A stretch of 64,000 nucleotides of DNA from assembly GCA_947377275.1 (NCBI GenBank), contig CANCFV010000002.1, positions 1 through 64,000 on the forward strand, read 5' to 3'. A program made the translations under genes and the position numbers. Within the stretch, counting starts at the first letter, position 1; the number at the start of each line of letters is the position of its first letter. The notes below the pieces were generated by a model. It made no database searches. It saw nothing but the letters and a program-made list of their open reading frames with translations, and had not been told where the DNA came from. Below are positions 63,913 through 64,000 of the stretch, piece by piece. This DNA comes from Burkholderiales bacterium. Its GTDB lineage: Bacteria; Pseudomonadota; Gammaproteobacteria; Burkholderiales; Burkholderiaceae_C.

Positions 63913-64000
63913 GTGATCTCCATGACCCTGCGCCAAAAGCCGGAGCCAAAGCGAGGGTCGACATACGAAGCAAACTCAGACCAGCGCGGGTAGCCCGCCT
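63909..64000 (-). CDS. 3' fragment of the gene upstream of the DprE2-like SDR
   Basis: The last 30 codons of a gene entering from the right end. They read YPRWSEFASYVDPRFGSGFWRR near the C-terminus, and the TGA overlaps the SDR's ATG by two bases. DprE1-type FAD oxidases commonly precede DprE2-like SDRs and end in a similar EF...VDP...F.S...RR pattern, so a DprE1-like oxidase is a possibility, but 30 codons are too few to be certain. Confidence 0.5.
   Translation of the reverse strand, partial: AGYPRWSEFASYVDPRFGSGFWRRVMEIT

Overview
The window is a high-GC chromosomal segment from a betaproteobacterium, most likely a member of the Burkholderiales close to the Comamonadaceae. This rests on the gene families present (an exosortase-B type EPS locus with epsD/epsF/epsG, YhdP next to GlnE, CcoG, IspB, LemA plus M48, mannose-family EIIA with HPr) and on codon use. 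No rRNA, tRNA, CRISPR array or insertion sequence could be recognised. Most of the window is chromosomal in style, but two stretches are visibly lower in GC: the first 2 kb, and the glycan polymerase/flippase region around 52.5-55.5 kb.

Left edge (1-2.3 kb): the ORF track shows nothing coherent here. The minus strand nevertheless carries one uninterrupted reading frame that runs off the left end. It encodes a fusion of an acetyltransferase (GNAT) domain and a PIN nuclease domain, followed by a region that looks like a second GNAT fold. A near-perfect LexA (SOS) box lies upstream of it. This is the most unusual object in the window. Next come a divergent LysR regulator and SbtA-type bicarbonate transporter (2.3-4.3 kb), and two convergent membrane acyltransferases with SGNH domains (4.9-8.8 kb).

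8.9-18 kb holds a complete nitrilase (Nit1C-type, MSMEG_0565-0572 / Sll0783-0787) operon of eight tightly packed minus-strand genes: a Sll0783-like protein, nitrilase, radical SAM protein, GNAT, AIR-synthase-like protein, glycosyltransferase, a small nitrogen-starvation protein and a flavin oxidoreductase. Divergent from it is a MocR-type regulator, and the gap between them contains five copies of GCGATCA(A/G). From 18 to 45 kb is mainly housekeeping: ccoG, a truncated acyl-CoA-dehydrogenase-like gene, a second MocR regulator, ispB, a ubiquinone hydroxylase, proA, a TSUP exporter, fpr, queC, lemA and an M48 protease, an HPr/EIIA pair without a neighbouring enzyme I gene, a TlpA-like thioredoxin, DUF4197, yhdP and glnE.

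45-64 kb is an exopolysaccharide locus. A rhomboid-like (rhombosortase-type) gene, epsD, epsF and epsG run rightward. A compact leftward operon (xrtB, epsI, glycosyltransferase, gmd, wzx, wzy, two glycosyltransferases, a GH39-like hydrolase) supplies membrane sorting, GDP-sugar synthesis, repeat-unit assembly, flipping, polymerisation and trimming. A WecG/TagA glycosyltransferase, GDP-fucose synthase and a sugar nucleotidyltransferase follow on the plus strand. The right edge holds a DprE2-like reductase coupled to a gene cut by the window end. Together these suggest a fucose- (or related deoxyhexose-) containing polymer made by a Wzx/Wzy route with exosortase coupling.
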